This document shows positions 19,401 through 34,400 of a stretch of DNA of 64,000 bases, one piece after another. The stretch comes from Nissolia schottii. Its lineage: Eukaryota; Streptophyta; Magnoliopsida; Fabales; Fabaceae. Numbering within the stretch: the stretch's first letter is position 1; each line of letters opens with the position of its first letter. The position numbers were made by a program, and so were the translations under genes. The stretch lies in assembly GCA_003254905.1 (NCBI GenBank), contig QANU01086265.1, positions 498,117-562,116 on the forward strand, in the 5' to 3' direction. The notes beneath the pieces were generated by a model. That model was not told the origin of the DNA. It ran no database searches and saw nothing but the letters and a program-made list of their open reading frames with translations.

Positions 19401-22400
19401 ATGCTGAGAGATTTCAAATCTACACGCCGAAATCCCACCAAGCACGAAGAGATCGAGAATGTGGATCCTTCGGATCCAGCACCTGCAGCTCCGAGCTGCT
19501 CGGAAGGTTCTAGATCTCCGCTAAACACGATTCAAGACGGAAGTTCTCTGAGTAAGTTTGAGAGGACTCCTTCTAAACCAAACAGCAACAAAGGCAGAAT
19601 ATCTGATCCACCGCCGTTGCCGCTTCGAACGCCGGATAAGCATGCCGGAGCAGCAGGAGGAGCCGCGGTTCCGAAGCATCGGTTCGGATGGAATCAGAAG
19701 AACGACGCCGTTTTGTACGATGGGAGGAGAGGATCCGGTGCCGTAAGTAATGGGGGTTGGGGGAATGTCACTCCTAGGGCTACTCGAACTGCGGGAAGGC
19801 CGACTGCTACTACCACGACTTGCTCTGAGAGCAATTCGACGCAGAGCACTCCGAATAAGAGTGTGACTAAGCCTCCTCCCAGCTCGAGTGTTCGGAGCAA
19901 GGCAGATGGAAGCTTCAGTGCTCGCTTGGGGAACTATGTTGCGTTGTATAAAGGGGTTCCTAGCTCGGCTCTTGTGCCCACGGTTGTTAACACGGTCGAA
20001 GTGCCTCACTTTGATCTCAAGGAAGATTCTTCCTTCTGGATTAATCACAATGTACAGGTGAGTGAGCGAAATGGATTTCGTTGGTGTCTTACGGTTTTTT
20101 CAATTGAGCTTGTTTTGAAAGGGGGTTGTGGATTCTGATGTGATAATCTTGGTTAGGTTATTATTCGTGTTCGTCCGCTCAATACTATGGAGCGGAGCAC
20201 AAATGGCTTTAACAGATGCTTGAAGCAAGAGAGTGCTCAATGCATTACCTGGATTGGGCAACCAGAATCTCGGTTCACATTTGACCATGTTGCATGTGAA
20301 ACAGTAGACCAGGTGTGTGTGATAGCATTGAAATGAGTTTGACTTGATGCGCGGATTGGATTGGGTGAAGTTGTTAATTTCTGTCTCCATTTTTTTTGGT
20401 TTTGTAGGAAATGATTTTCAGAATGGCTGGTCTTTCGATGGTTGAGAACTGCCTTTCGGGATACAATAGCTGTATGTTTGCATATGGACAGGTATTTGCC
20501 TGAATGAGTTAATCCTTTATTTCATCCAGAGATTCTCTCTTAGTTATTCTTTTATTGGCATGCATCCTTGTAAGCAATTTAGTTTCCAGGCATTCTATTT
20601 ACCTAGGTTCCAATGTAAACCCTACCTTACATACTGTCACTGAATGTTTTACTCGAAATGTACGATATCACTTCTGATCTATGTTATTCATCACTGCCAT
20701 ACCCATGACAATGAGTGCTGGTTGCTTGGCATCACAGTTAAGCCATCACCAAAAACACAAAGTTTTCAACTTTTCTTGCATCATACATTAGGAGCTTTAG
20801 TATGTCATTGCTGCATTGATTTATGTCAATAGGTATGTGCTGTATTAGGAATTGGGATGGCTAAAGTGAGCATATCTTATGGCTCACTTTAGCCATGCCT
20901 ATGCATGCATTTAATCATTTATCACAAAGTTTTGAAGTGTAAAATCTATGCCATCGACATAATTAGAAATGGACAAGTGTCGATCGATATTTTATTTTTT
21001 TAATGCAAGGTGATGAATAAGTTGGTTAATTTTGCAGACAGGGAGTGGGAAGACATATACAATGCTCGGTGACATTGAAGATTTAGATGTGAAGCCCAGT
21101 CCCCATCGAGGAATGACTCCACGTATATTTGAGTTTTTGTTTGCCAGGATCCAAGCTGTAAAATTTTCAATCGTAACTTCTAGTTTTATGCATAAAAAAG
21201 TCAGTCTTCATTATCAGTGCAAATCAATCAACATTTTTTTTTTACTATTTCCCCTTCCTCTTTAAATTTTCAGGAAGAGGAAAGTCGAAGGGACGAGAAC
21301 TTAAAATACAACTGCAAGTGTTCATTCTTAGAGATTTATAATGAGCAAATTACAGATCTACTTGATCCCTCATCCACCAATTTACTTGTAAGTCTAGTTC
21401 TTCTCTCATCAGATGATTGTCAAAAGTGTTGTTACTCATTTACCATTGCTCCATGTTCTTAATAGCTGCGGGAGGATGTCAAGAAGGGTGTTTATGTTGA
21501 AAATCTATCTGAGTTTGAGGTTCAAAGTGTGAGTGACATCCTAAGGCTTCTAATTCAGGTATTAGTGTCAGGGACTATCTTATCATTTTGAGGCATCGCC
21601 CATGAACACCCCCCCCTTCCTCCCAGTTATTTAATTGTACAGTGACAAGGATTTACTCTAGAATGAAATTTCTTCCATTAAGCTGTAGCTTTTGACGTGT
21701 AGGGTTCTGCAAATAGAAAAGTTGCAGCAACAAATATGAACAGAGAGAGCAGTAGGTCTCACAGTGTTTTTACATGTGTAATTGAGAGCACATGGGAAAA
21801 GGACTCCACAACTAATTACCGTTTTGCCAGGTTAAACCTGGTTGATCTAGCTGGTTCAGAAAGGTAAGACATTAGCTTCTTGATATTTAATTGAACCAAA
21901 TGTAGTTTGGAATATGTATGTGCAGGTGCTAACCAAGTTCTCATTCATAACAGACAGAAAACTTCTGGTGCTGAGGGAGAGCGTCTAAAAGAAGCTGCTA
22001 ACATAAATAAATCATTATCCACCTTGGGGTACTTTTTATTCTAATACATAAGTATTTAGAAATTCGAAAGATATAAATTTTTATTTGTGCTTTACCCCTA
22101 TACATCTAATATTTTCTAATCATGCTTGCAGTCATGTTATTATGATACTAGTGGATGTGGCAAATGGGAAGCAAAGGCACGTTCCTTACAGAGACTCTAG
22201 GTTAACGTTTCTTCTTCAGGTTGATCCCTTACTGAATGCCTTTGACATTTTTCTTCTCGGGATGGTTCTTATTCATCACTCTATTTGGCATAAAATGCAG
22301 GACTCTCTTGGTGGAAACTCAAAAACAATGATAATTGCCAATGTCAGCCCTTCTATATGGTTTGTTCATTGTCTGGAACTCTGTTTCCTTCATTTGGAAT

Positions 22401-25400
22401 TCTACACGTTGCCATTGAATTAGAATGAAGCTTTACTCATTTCACTTTTGCAGTTGTGCTGCTGAAACATTGAATACACTTAAGTTTGCTCAGAGAGCAA
22501 AACTCATTCAGAATAATGTGAGTGCTATTCTATGATCACTCTGAATAGTTTTGAATGACATGATTCTAGTAATCAAATACACATTCTAAATTAGAAAACT
22601 ATGTGTCTTGTAGGCTGTGGTGAATGAAGATTCTACTGGGGATGTAACTGCTTTGCAGCACCAAATACGGCTCTTGAAGGTGTTATTTTTAATTTCTTGA
22701 AGTATATGCTTTGGTGTCAATAGTTGATAATTAAACTCGAATGGTGGAATTTTGGGGCAGGAGGAGCTTTCTACTCTCAAACGACATCAGAATGTCTCCA
22801 GGTCTTTATCATTTTCTTTGGGTTCTGCTAGTGATATAAAACAATCTCTAGAAGACTGTTTCTTAGAAAACGTACCTGATATGGTTGAACAAGATGATGA
22901 CAACATTCTTGATTATGAACCCCAGGCCATCAGAATGTCCCACAAACAGGTATATTTGGTTTTCTTGGTTCAGTTGAATGCGGCAGATTTTATGCTTAAT
23001 GGTTGAACCTGATTGTTGGTCATCTATTGTCAGTCAGTTGCAAGTTACTACTTACACAAGACCCTTATACTATTTTCATAATCTCCACGACATGGCAATG
23101 TAATCTGTTTCCCTCATGCCGTTATTCATTTTGTGATATTCAAAATTATTGGTGGTTCAGTTAAAATCATTGGAAACAACTCTTGCCGGAGCTTTGAGAA
23201 GGGAGCAGATGGCAGAAACTTCTGTTAAGCGACTAGAAGCAGAGATTGAACAATTAAACCGTTTGGTATTTCTCTTATGAGGTTCTCTTGCTTTCAGAGT
23301 TTTACATTTCAACTGTGTCTTCAGCCATTGTGTATTCATTGTTGTTCAGGTTCGTCAAAGGGAGGAGGACACTAGGAGTTGCAAAATGATGCTTAGATTT
23401 CGTGAAGACAAAATTCATAGATTGGAGTCCCGACTTGCTGGTTCTATACCTACAGACACATTTTTTCAGGAAGAGAATAAAGCTGTGTCTGATGAGATTC
23501 AGATACTTCAGGGAAAACTTGATCGAAATCCTGAAGTTACTCGATTTGCAGTGGAGAATATCAGGCTTCTAGACCAACTTAGAAGGTAATGTATCTTTTT
23601 CCCACCAAGAATAAGATACTGAGAATAAAATGTTCTCTGATTTTAGCATATCCTTATGATGGCAATCACAGATATCAAGAGTTCTATGAAGAAGGGGAGA
23701 GAGAGATTCTTTTGGCTGAAGTGTCTACTTTGAGGGAACAGGTACATGTGTTTCTAGAATCCAGTACAGAAATAATTTCCATTTAGATTCCTTGTTTTTA
23801 AATGATTGGAATACTTTTCTTTTGCAGCTGCTTCAATTTCATGGAAGAAACTCCATACTGAGTAATTCAAACTATGGCATTCAACCTCAGGTCCGTCTAT
23901 ATATAACCAGATGCAATCATTGTATTCTTGAACACTTTTCCTTCCCCCTTTTGCGCATATTCTCTCTGTTTACATTTTTGGAGTCCTTAGAAATACTTGG
24001 ATGCTTAGGGAGCACCTTTCATGTGTGCTCCATGTACATGGTAAACCATTGATTATTAACTTTTAATATAATTTTTAAACACTCAAATTGAAATCAATTG
24101 TTAGTAATGCTCATGGAACACACATTAAATGTGTTCCATGAGCATCCAAGTATTTTTCTTGTACTAGTATGATATTAGCATAGCTCATTACTTAAATGCA
24201 ATGAAGTCCTAAAATAGCTCATTAACTAAAGCACTGACCAACAACAAAGATATATAGTAAGTTAAATGTTTTATTTCCACTCTATTCTCAATTAACTTTT
24301 ATTCACTATCTCCAGAATACTTTTAATATTTTTTTTATTAATAATAATTTAATATTTAACCTTTTATTTTTAATTTAATTAATATTGAACAAATTTTCTC
24401 GAATTTTTTTTATGTTGTTATATATATGTGTGTGCTTGTGTGTGTATATATATTTATATTTTAATATATTTGATAAATATTATAAGAATTTATAATCATT
24501 TTATTTAATATCATAATTATTTTTACATACTACCCTATTTTAAATTTTTTCATCAATATAGTAATTACCTTAATAAAGTAGTAGTGGTTATTTTATTAAA
24601 AAAGTAATAAGTAAAAATAGAAAACAATAAAGAGAAATTGACAAATCATAATTTCACAATCTCGTGTTTATATAATTAATTAAATAAATATATATATCAG
24701 AATTTGTTACTGCGAACTGCATGATATTGGTCATTTCTACTCTCTGAGACGAAGATTACTTGATGCTAACATTTTTTGTATTGCCAAATATACATTGCGC
24801 AAAAAAATTGAGTTGTCATCTAATAATATGTTGTGATATTGAAAATAATTACTGTTATATTGTTTATATAATCATTATATCATTTTTTTAAAAAAAAATC
24901 ACATTTAAATTTAATTTCAATATTTAATAAATTAGTTGTAAATTCTTTTAATGACAGTATAAAACTAAATATAACCGAATTGGAAATTCAAAAAAGAAAT
25001 AAATTAATGATTAATTTAAGAGCAATGAATATAAATCATTACTATTTTTTTAATTAACATTAAATATAACGAGTAGTTTAGAGGAAATAAATAAAAGTTA
25101 ATTCCAGGAGTAGCAATAGCCTCTTCTATGCATTAAAGTACATGGCATGACTGACATTTTCCAATTACCATTTGTGCAGAAAGATCAGTGCTGCAGGAAA
25201 GAAAATGACTCTGTTGATCTAGAGGTTTCATATTCCTGCCTTTGGAATAAATTAAACAGTTTTATTTTATTTTTTTCAAATTAGTGATGTGTGACTTCTT
25301 CCGTTTATGGATTGCAGTTAAGAAACACTCTTGACGAGTTACAGGAGTGCAGGCGTAACCTTAGTTCTTGCTTGGAGGAGAATGCAAAACTCAGTAGGTA

Positions 25401-28400
25401 TGCCTTTTGTTCTACTGTTGAAGTTCATTTGGTTGTACACAAGATTGTTGGAGCTCTAAATTTTGGCTGTAACATACCTAATCTTTTCTTTCTTTTTTTT
25501 GCATTGCATATTTGTGCAGGGAGTTAGAATCTTTGAATTCAATATTGAGCAGCTCAAATGCCGCAAAGGTAGTCTTGTTATTCGGATGTATCATCTCTGG
25601 GTTTTGTTCTTTACCAATGTTAAAATCACAAAGAGAGAAGGAGAATGTGACTGGTGTCTGCATGAAAGGCTTATTTATGAACTCAATCATGTGAATATTT
25701 TTGGACATTTTGGTATTTTAAGTTTGCAGGCTATTCACACTCACTATCTTCTATTCTACAAAATTGTTTTTACATTACCTCCATATGATGCACAGTCGTT
25801 CTGTGTATTGTGAAATAATGTTTATTTTTTAATTATTTTTTTTCAGGTTTCTGTAAAGGAACCTTTGCATGAAGCTCATGCACTTCCTACAATGATTGAG
25901 GGGAAGCATGAACCTCACGCCGAAGATATCTTGAATTTGAGCCTTGAATTAGACATAATAAAGATTATTCTGAAGGAAGAGAGGAATTTCCGTGCTTTGT
26001 TGGAGGAGAAAACAACAGGCTTAAATCAGGATTTTCAAGTGACAAAGGATAAGCTATTGCTGACATGCAAACAATTAGAAGATGCAAATGATGAGCTGAA
26101 AGAGACAAAATCTGTTATTGAAGCTCTTGAATCACAACAAATTCTATCAATCAAAGAGATAGAAGAGATGAGGAACAAGAACAGTGATTATAAGGAACTA
26201 ATGAGGAAACAAGAACGTGAAATCATGGCCTTGAAGAACCAACTTGCGTCTAAAGAGTTAAGAAACACTTTTCCTTCAAATCATTCAGATATTAAAAATG
26301 AGTCACCTTTACAGGAAAAACTCAGAAGGATGAATGATTCTCTTGAAAAAGCCAAGCAACTGAACATGTTGTATCAAAGTGATCGTGCATTTCAGATATC
26401 CAATGAAGAAGAGATGGATGAAGTCCGTCGGCAAGCAGAGGCTGAAACAGCTGAGGTGATTGTCTGCATGCAGGAAGAACTTGCCATGCTCCAGCATCAA
26501 GTACACGATAGTCATTTGACGGAAATAAAAATGAGAGAGAGTATACTGCATTTGGAAACTGAATTGAAGGAGGTACAGGAAAAATTGCTTACTACTGTTG
26601 ATGATAACCAAAATTTAAGTGAAGAGCTTGAGCAGAAAGATATGGACCTAAGATCACTGGCTGAAGAATGGGAACTATTAACATCTGAGATTGAAGAGAT
26701 TCTTTCTAATGGATGTGAGTCACTTGTTGATGCCTCTAATGAACTTGTCCATATAAACAATTCATTTCCACATAAAAGGATCTGGATTTCCGAACAAGTT
26801 GGCATGATGGTTAGAAAAATCTCTGAAAAGGAATTATTAATTGATGAACTTAGAAGATGTTTGGAGGATGCAAGTAATAAAAGAAGTGATATGGAGTGCA
26901 TGCTGAAGTCTCTGCGAAGTGCAGCATTGGTGATTACTGAAGCCCATCAGAAGGATTTCCTGGAAAAAGAGAAAGAAATTCTCCTATTGACATCGCAGTT
27001 AAGTGAAAAAGCATCTACTGTGACACAGCTTAAGGAGCAGTTGATTATGGCAGAAAACCATATCAGGAATGCTGCAAATTGTGCAACAGTCGGCTTTGTA
27101 ATTGTGAATAGAATGTCAGACATGAATCTTGGTTACCTTAATGATATCAAGCACAAGGATATTCTGCTTACTGAATTAGCAGAGACTAATCATAGGCAGG
27201 ATGCCCTTCTCATTGAGCAGTCAACTTCACTTGAACAAGCGGAGAAAGATATAGCACAATTGCAGGAAAGATGTAACAAATTATGGCAGAAGCTGTCTGA
27301 GGAGCAAGAGAACTCTTCTGCTTTGGAACAAAAGCTTGAGGATATTGAAAAAAGTGCAATTTCAAAGACAAGGGAGCAGTTAACAACACTGCAAGATGGC
27401 GTCTCTTCGATCAGGTCATGCATGGCCTCAATAGCCGAGCATTCAGAACGTCTTGATAATAGACATTCATTGGATGTGTGCTCATCATATTGTGACAACA
27501 ATGATGAAACTATGGTAAGCTAATGCTGCTTTCTGATACATTACTTTAGACTATTATGTTTTTATTCATTCATGGTTGTGCTCAGTGAACGGTTTTTATT
27601 TAGTATTTTCTATTTGAAATTGTTGCAGACAAGTTCTGAAACACATCAATACAATGATTCAGGTCCACGTAATGCTGAAGTGGTCAAAAGTGGATATGAT
27701 AATAAAGACCAGAAATCCAGAAGAGTTTGTAAGGATGCATGTGAAAGAGATTTTACCATTACCCTTTTGAGAAAAGAGGTAGAATGTGCTCTCGACAGCT
27801 TAAAAGAAGTGCAAGATGAACTGGCACGATTACATGCAGAGAAAAAGGAGATTTCAATGTCTGAAAAGCAGAGTCAACAAAGCGTAGAGTGCTTCACAAC
27901 TCAGATACTTTCCCTGCAAGAAGGTATGGTCCAATTTGAAGAGATATCCAAAGTCAAGCTTGACTCCCTCGGTTGTAAACTCCAAGACCTGGAAAAAACT
28001 CTGAAAGAAACTGGATGCCATTGGCATCAGAGAAAAGAGGTAATCCTTTCTAGTTAAACATTTTTAGTTTGAAAACTCTGTGTTTTTGTTCTCTTCCATT
28101 CATTGAATGGAAATTTCCTTTCCACTTTATGCCATGCTTAGCATTGTTTTCTAGTGCTTGTGCTCATTTATTGCGATGGGCACTTTTCTTTTAAAGTTGA
28201 ATGAATAATGTTAATTGTCAAACTTCAACGATTTCATTAACCCACACTATGCTTTTCACTTGTCAGATGCTTGAGCTTGAAGTTGGTGAGGCAAAGATCA
28301 TTACAAATCAGAAAGCTTTAGAGGCATCTTGTATTCTTGCTAAATTTGAAGAAGCTCAAGATGCAATGCAAGAAGCGGATATTATGATCAACGAATTAAT

Positions 28401-31400
28401 GATAGCCAATGAGTCAATGAAGCTTGATATCGAAAGACTGAAAGGTAGAGAAGTCACATTGTTTAATGAGAAGGGTATATTAATCAGCAAGGTTGAGTGC
28501 CTACAAACTGATGTTGATTTGAAGCATCAAGAGGTAGAGAACCTTATTGAATCTAATATTATAGCAACGAAGAACCTGATTGTGGAGCTGGATGATGTTG
28601 TCAAAGAGGTTCAATTGACCATGAAGGACAATTTCGTGTCTTTAGCTTGTGATTTACAATGCATCAAATCTCAATTTTTATATCCTACTAAATTAGTACA
28701 GCCATGGCTTGAGAAGATCTGGTCTGAGATAGTTTTGAAAGATTGTGCTATGTCTGTCTTACATCTCTGTCACATGGGTATTCTACTAGAAACAGTAACA
28801 GGGATGCATGCGGAAAATGGTTTGCTATCACATGGCTTGTGTGAATCAAATTCTGTGATAAGTGATTTGAAGGAACACAACTTTAGGACAAGGCAAGAGC
28901 TTGACATGTGCAGAGTGTTGAAAGGGAAGCTTCTGGCTGACATCAAGAAAAGTTTTGATCGCATTACTAAAAAGGAAGAGGAAGCTGGTGAGATCACCAT
29001 CAAGCTTAGCACTTTTGCCAAAAACATATCAGACCTACAAGTCCAGGAGGAGATGATGTTGCAAAGGTCAAATGAAATGGGATCTCAACTTACTATATTA
29101 ATGAGGGATTTGGACCTGAGCAATACTGATGCTGTGACATCCCTTTTAGATCAAGAGAAAATACTGAAACAGAAAGTAGAGGATGTTGAGTCTCAAGCTG
29201 AATTCTTTGTGGCAGATTGGTATGCCAAAGACTTTGAGTCATTCGTCCATGCTTCTGAATTAAGAAATATGGCATGTAACTTAGCTGATATGGAGGAGAA
29301 ATTTGTCAAATATTCAACACTTATTGAGCATTTGAAGAAAGAAGTAATCTTTTTCCAGATAGAAACTGAGTTAGCAGAACAAACTTTGATGGACAAGGAA
29401 GTTGAAGTTTCCCTTCTAAAAGCAGAAGTTCAGCAGACACATGTGGAGCGGCAGGACCTGCTAATGGAATTGAACCAGTGTGTCTTAAGGATTGCAGAGA
29501 TGGGTGATATAAACAAGGTTCTTGAACAAAATATAGAGTTTCTAAAGGATGTTACTTGTTCAAACAAGGGTGAACTTGTTGAAGTTAAGGAAGCAAAGAA
29601 AAGACTCCTAGATAAGGTTCTAGGTCTTGAAGCTGATTACGATAAAGTTCTTGGGGATCTCATTGAGAAGGAAGTTGAAGTTTCCTTTCTAAAAGGAGAA
29701 GTTCAGCACACAAAAGCAGAAAGGCATGACCTATTAATGGAATTGAACCAGAATGTCTTAAGGATTACAGAGATGGATGAAGTAAAGAACACCCTTGAGA
29801 AAAACATAGAGTTTCTAAAGGATGTTGCTTGTTCAAATAATGCATTGAAGGGTGAACTTGTTGAAGTTAAGGAAGCTAATAAAAGCCTCCTGGATAAGAT
29901 TCTGAATCTTGAAGATGATTATGACAAGGTTGTCGGGGATATCATAGAGAAGGATGTGGCTTCTGCATTTTCTTTCCATCAGATTTCTGCTGCTGAACAT
30001 CAAAACAGAGAGTTGAAAAATGTAAACTGCATGTTGGAAAATTCGTCTTGTAGACTTCAGAATGAGCTGACCCTTAGGGATTCAGAGATAGCTAGAATGC
30101 AGAACTTACTGCAGGTTGAGTTATCCAGAAAGGACGAAGTAATAAAAGGGTTGCTCTATGATCTGAGCTTGCTGCAGGAATCAGCATCTAACAGTAAAGA
30201 CCAAAAAGATGAAATTGAGGAAATTGTGGCTACAATGGAATCATTAGAAACAGAGCTTGCTGTTAAATCAGGAGAGCTTGCTGATGCTGTTGCCAACTGT
30301 CAATCATTTGAAGCTAAGTTGCAGGAAAAATCAGACATAATTACAGCTCTTGAGTTTGATCTCTCTAAAGAGCGTGATGCTCTGAAGTTGCAATTCAGAG
30401 AAAATCAGGAACTTAGAACTCATATTGAAGATGCCTTGGCAGCGAGAAAGCTGGTTGATGATGAGCTAGCAGATAGAACGAAGATAACAGAGAGCTTAGA
30501 AGATGAAATCTTTGAAATGAGCAACGTTATCAGCCAAATGAATGATTCAATTAAAACTCTGAGTAGTGATCTGGATGAAATTGTGGTTGAGAGGGATGAA
30601 CTTCAGGGTCAGGTTATTTTCCTCAAACAAAGCCTTGAAAAAGCAGAAGCTGAAGCTGAAGCTAATGAAGCAATTGCTCAAGAAGCTCAGAAGGTAATGC
30701 CTTTATTGATTATCAATGTACCATGTTTTCCATCAATGATTAGTATTTAGTAGTGAAATCTTGAATAATCTATCAATCAATATGAAGAACCTTGTTCTGT
30801 CGTATATCATGTGTTACTTACCGAACATTTATATCTTCCGTGGCTCTAACATGTCAAACTATTTTTCTATGTAAATGATAAACCAATCCGTATTAGTTTT
30901 GGACTAGTACTTTGTACTGTTTCTAGAGATAGGAAACTTTCCACATTTCTCAACACCTGCTCCTACACAAGTTTGATTATATGCAGTTTAGATTAACAAT
31001 CAAGAAAGCAAAAGTTGAGATTTGAAATTCCATATAGATTGATGCATTAAATGAAGGAAGCAAAACATGCAGTACAATTAAGATGTTGATAACCTACATT
31101 GATTCATTGATCTTTGAAAAATAATTTTCTTGTGGTCATTAATTGAGTGACGATTTTTTTCCTTGTTTCTATCTAAACTTAGTTTTAAAAATTGCAGATG
31201 GCTGAAACAAGTAACATTTATGCTGAAGACAAGGAAGCAGAGGTGAAACTTCTAGAGAGATCCGTTGAAGAACTGGAAAGTACTGTAAATGTATTGGAAA
31301 ACAAAGTGAGTTTTCATTTGTTTTGTTAAATTGTGATACCAAAGCTTACCTGCATTCGAAGTCATTATGCCTCAATAATTACATTTTCAGGTCAACATCA

Positions 31401-34400
31401 TCAAAGAAGAAGCAGAACGACAACGACTACAAAGAGAAGATCTGGAATTGGAGCTACATGCATTGAAAGATCAGATGCAAAATTTTAGAAATGCTGATAC
31501 TGATATGAAAAGGTTTAGGGCATTTACTCCCAAGTCCCAACCATTTGCCTTGGATGCATATACAGCTTTTACATCGTATTCATAGGCATATGCCGATCTG
31601 CCACACTAATTTGGAAATACAATATTTTTCTTATTCTGTTTCCATTACTGTAGATTTTTGGATGAAAAGGAGAAAAACCTTGAAGAAGCCTTAAATCAGA
31701 TACAAGTTCTCAAGAGGGATTTAGCAGGAAAGGATGCAGAGGTTGGTTTTCTAAACCATGACTAAATATGTTCTTTGAATTGAAGTTTCTGATAACATAT
31801 AAATTCCACTCTTTCTTGGTTTTCCAGATTGCACAAATGAAAGCACATATTTCAGAGCTAAATTTGCATGCTGATGCACAGGCAAAGGAATACAAGCAGA
31901 AAGTTAGTAATTATAGTAATTGTATTCAATAAAATGTTCTAGTATATCATATTAGTTATAATTTATACCTCAGGAGTACCAACTAAGCACATCAATATTG
32001 CATTCTTTCTTCTCAGGATATTCATAGTTATTATTTGTATTAATATTAATATTAAATTTATCATTATTTTAATTTTAATTTTAAATCAGTTCAAAGCATT
32101 GGAAGCCATGGCTGAGCAAGTCAAGCCTGAGAGCCTCTCTGCCCATACCACCAGTGCTTTAGCAAACAAGTCTGAGAAGAATGCCTCAAAGCCTCGAGGT
32201 TCTGGTTCTCCTTTCAAATGCATTGGGTTGGGCTTGGCACAACAAATAAAATATGAGAAGGTTGAGGAGCTGTCTGCTGCAAGACTTCGCATTGAAGAGC
32301 TAGAATCCGAGGCAGCATGTCGACAGAAAGAGGTAGCTTTTCCTCTCCAACTGCATATTATACAGTTCTTTGTATTTGGTTTTTTTTTATGGACATATCT
32401 TTTGCCATTTTCTCTGTTCAGATATTTGCTCTGAACGCTAGACTAGCTGTTACTGATAGCATGACCCATGATGTGATACGAGACTTACTTGGAGTAAAGT
32501 TGGATATGACCTCTTTGGTAAACTCATCTATTTCAAGTGCTTTTCTTGGATCGCAATTCTGCAATTTATACTACATCTTTGTGACATGCAAGAGAAAAAT
32601 CAAACAGTTATTATGTAAAAGAAATAGGATCATCCCCTGAAAGGAACAAGTAAAGTAATGAAAAAAGTTTTCAACAAAAGTAGCAGTTAAGAGTTCTATT
32701 TGCTCAATGCTGCTCATCTTTAATTTTGTGTTAATGTAGTCACTATTGGATGATAAGCAAGTGCAGAAGATTGCGGAGAAAGCTCAATTTCATACTCTAG
32801 AGCCTCAAGAGAAGGTAGTATAAACTTTGAAATGCAATGTACTGCTGTCATGCTGAAACTTAGTTACTGTGAACTGCTCGCTCAATTCAGGAACAAGAGG
32901 TTAATAAACTAAAGAAGCAGCTGAATGAATTTATTGAAGAGAGGCAAGGGTAAGCAAACTTCACCTTTTGTTTTTGGAGTCGTATTTCAAACTATTATCA
33001 GCCTTTCTGTTTTACTCACAGTCCTTATTCCTGGATCGTACCATCTGACAGATGGCTGCAAGAAATGGATAGGAAACAAGCTGAAATGGTAGCTTCACAT
33101 ATTGATTTGGAAAACCTTCGGCAAAGATACAAGTTACTGAAAACTGAGAATGAAATGTTGAAGGTAGAAGATAATTTTTTTTCCTTTCACTTTAAATATA
33201 CTTCAAATTGGTGGACTTTTCTGTACTCGTTGCGTGCAGACAGAAAATGCAAGTAAGAAGAATAATGTAATGGAACTGGAGGAAGAAATCAAGAAGTTGT
33301 CTGGTCAGCAAAACCTTCAGCAGCGTATTCATCATCATGCTAAAATTAAGGTAAGATACATTTTACTCTCCTGATGTTTTAGAGGGCTTCCACCATAAAA
33401 TGGTTGATAAGCGTGCCTTTGTCAACAATTCTAGTGGAACTTTATTTGCCAGTGTTAGGTTTTTGAGTTTTAGAATCATGATTTTGGGGGAGATTTAATC
33501 TAATTACTACTATAGTCAAAGTTACATGAGTAATTGCAATTTTATTTTTTTGAAACAGTTTTTGAGCTTCCTAGATGATTTTCACAGCACCATTTCTCAA
33601 TATTTATTTTATCAAAATAAATAATCAACTACATTTTGACAAAACATTAGCTAACTATTCCAATTTTATTTTTCTTTGAAATCAATCTTGAGTCTATATT
33701 TCAATAATCCAACAGGAGGAAAACAACAAGCTAAAAATACAGAACGAAGAGCTCAGCGCTAAGGTGCGAAGGGCAGAGATCTTTGTTTCGCGGGTGAAAG
33801 AAGACCTTGCACGTCTTCGTGCTTGTGCTGGAGTGAAACCATGCTTTGATTTTGATGAGGAGAAACGTCTAACGATAAAGCTGAAGGTTAATCACCTAAG
33901 AAAACATGTTAGAGTACCGTAAGGAGAAATACTTGCATGTGTGAACATTATCAACCATTGATTTGAATTTAGAGAGTTTGAAAAGTATAAAAAATGCTAG
34001 AAATCAATGGTTAATAATGCAACACGCATTCTTCATGAGCATGCAAGTATTCTCATACTGTGATAAATATAACAGAAGCCTAAAATATTTGAGTGAACAA
34101 TGCCACAGGAGATTGAGGAAGAGAAAGTACAATTAGCACAGCAATTACTTAGACTATCCACCAATGTTCTGAAGGTAAAGTGGCAATGATTTGTGGTTCT
34201 TGTTCTGCTCTTTAACCCCCCCCCCCCAAAAGATTCTAACCCTCAAGTTATACTTTACTTTTCAGGCTGCTGGAATAACAAAACCAATGTCGGATGTAGA
34301 CCCCTCTCTTGCTGAGGAGGTCCTAGAGAAACTCAAGAAGAAGATAACTTATCTGGAAATGGAACAAGAAGATTTGAAGTTTAAGGTAGGCACTGGATAC

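Noticed and set aside
19521..20048. Antisense 175-residue frame opposite kinesin exon 1
   Set aside because: It is a shadow of the conserved, correctly spliced kinesin exon on the other strand and has no features of its own.
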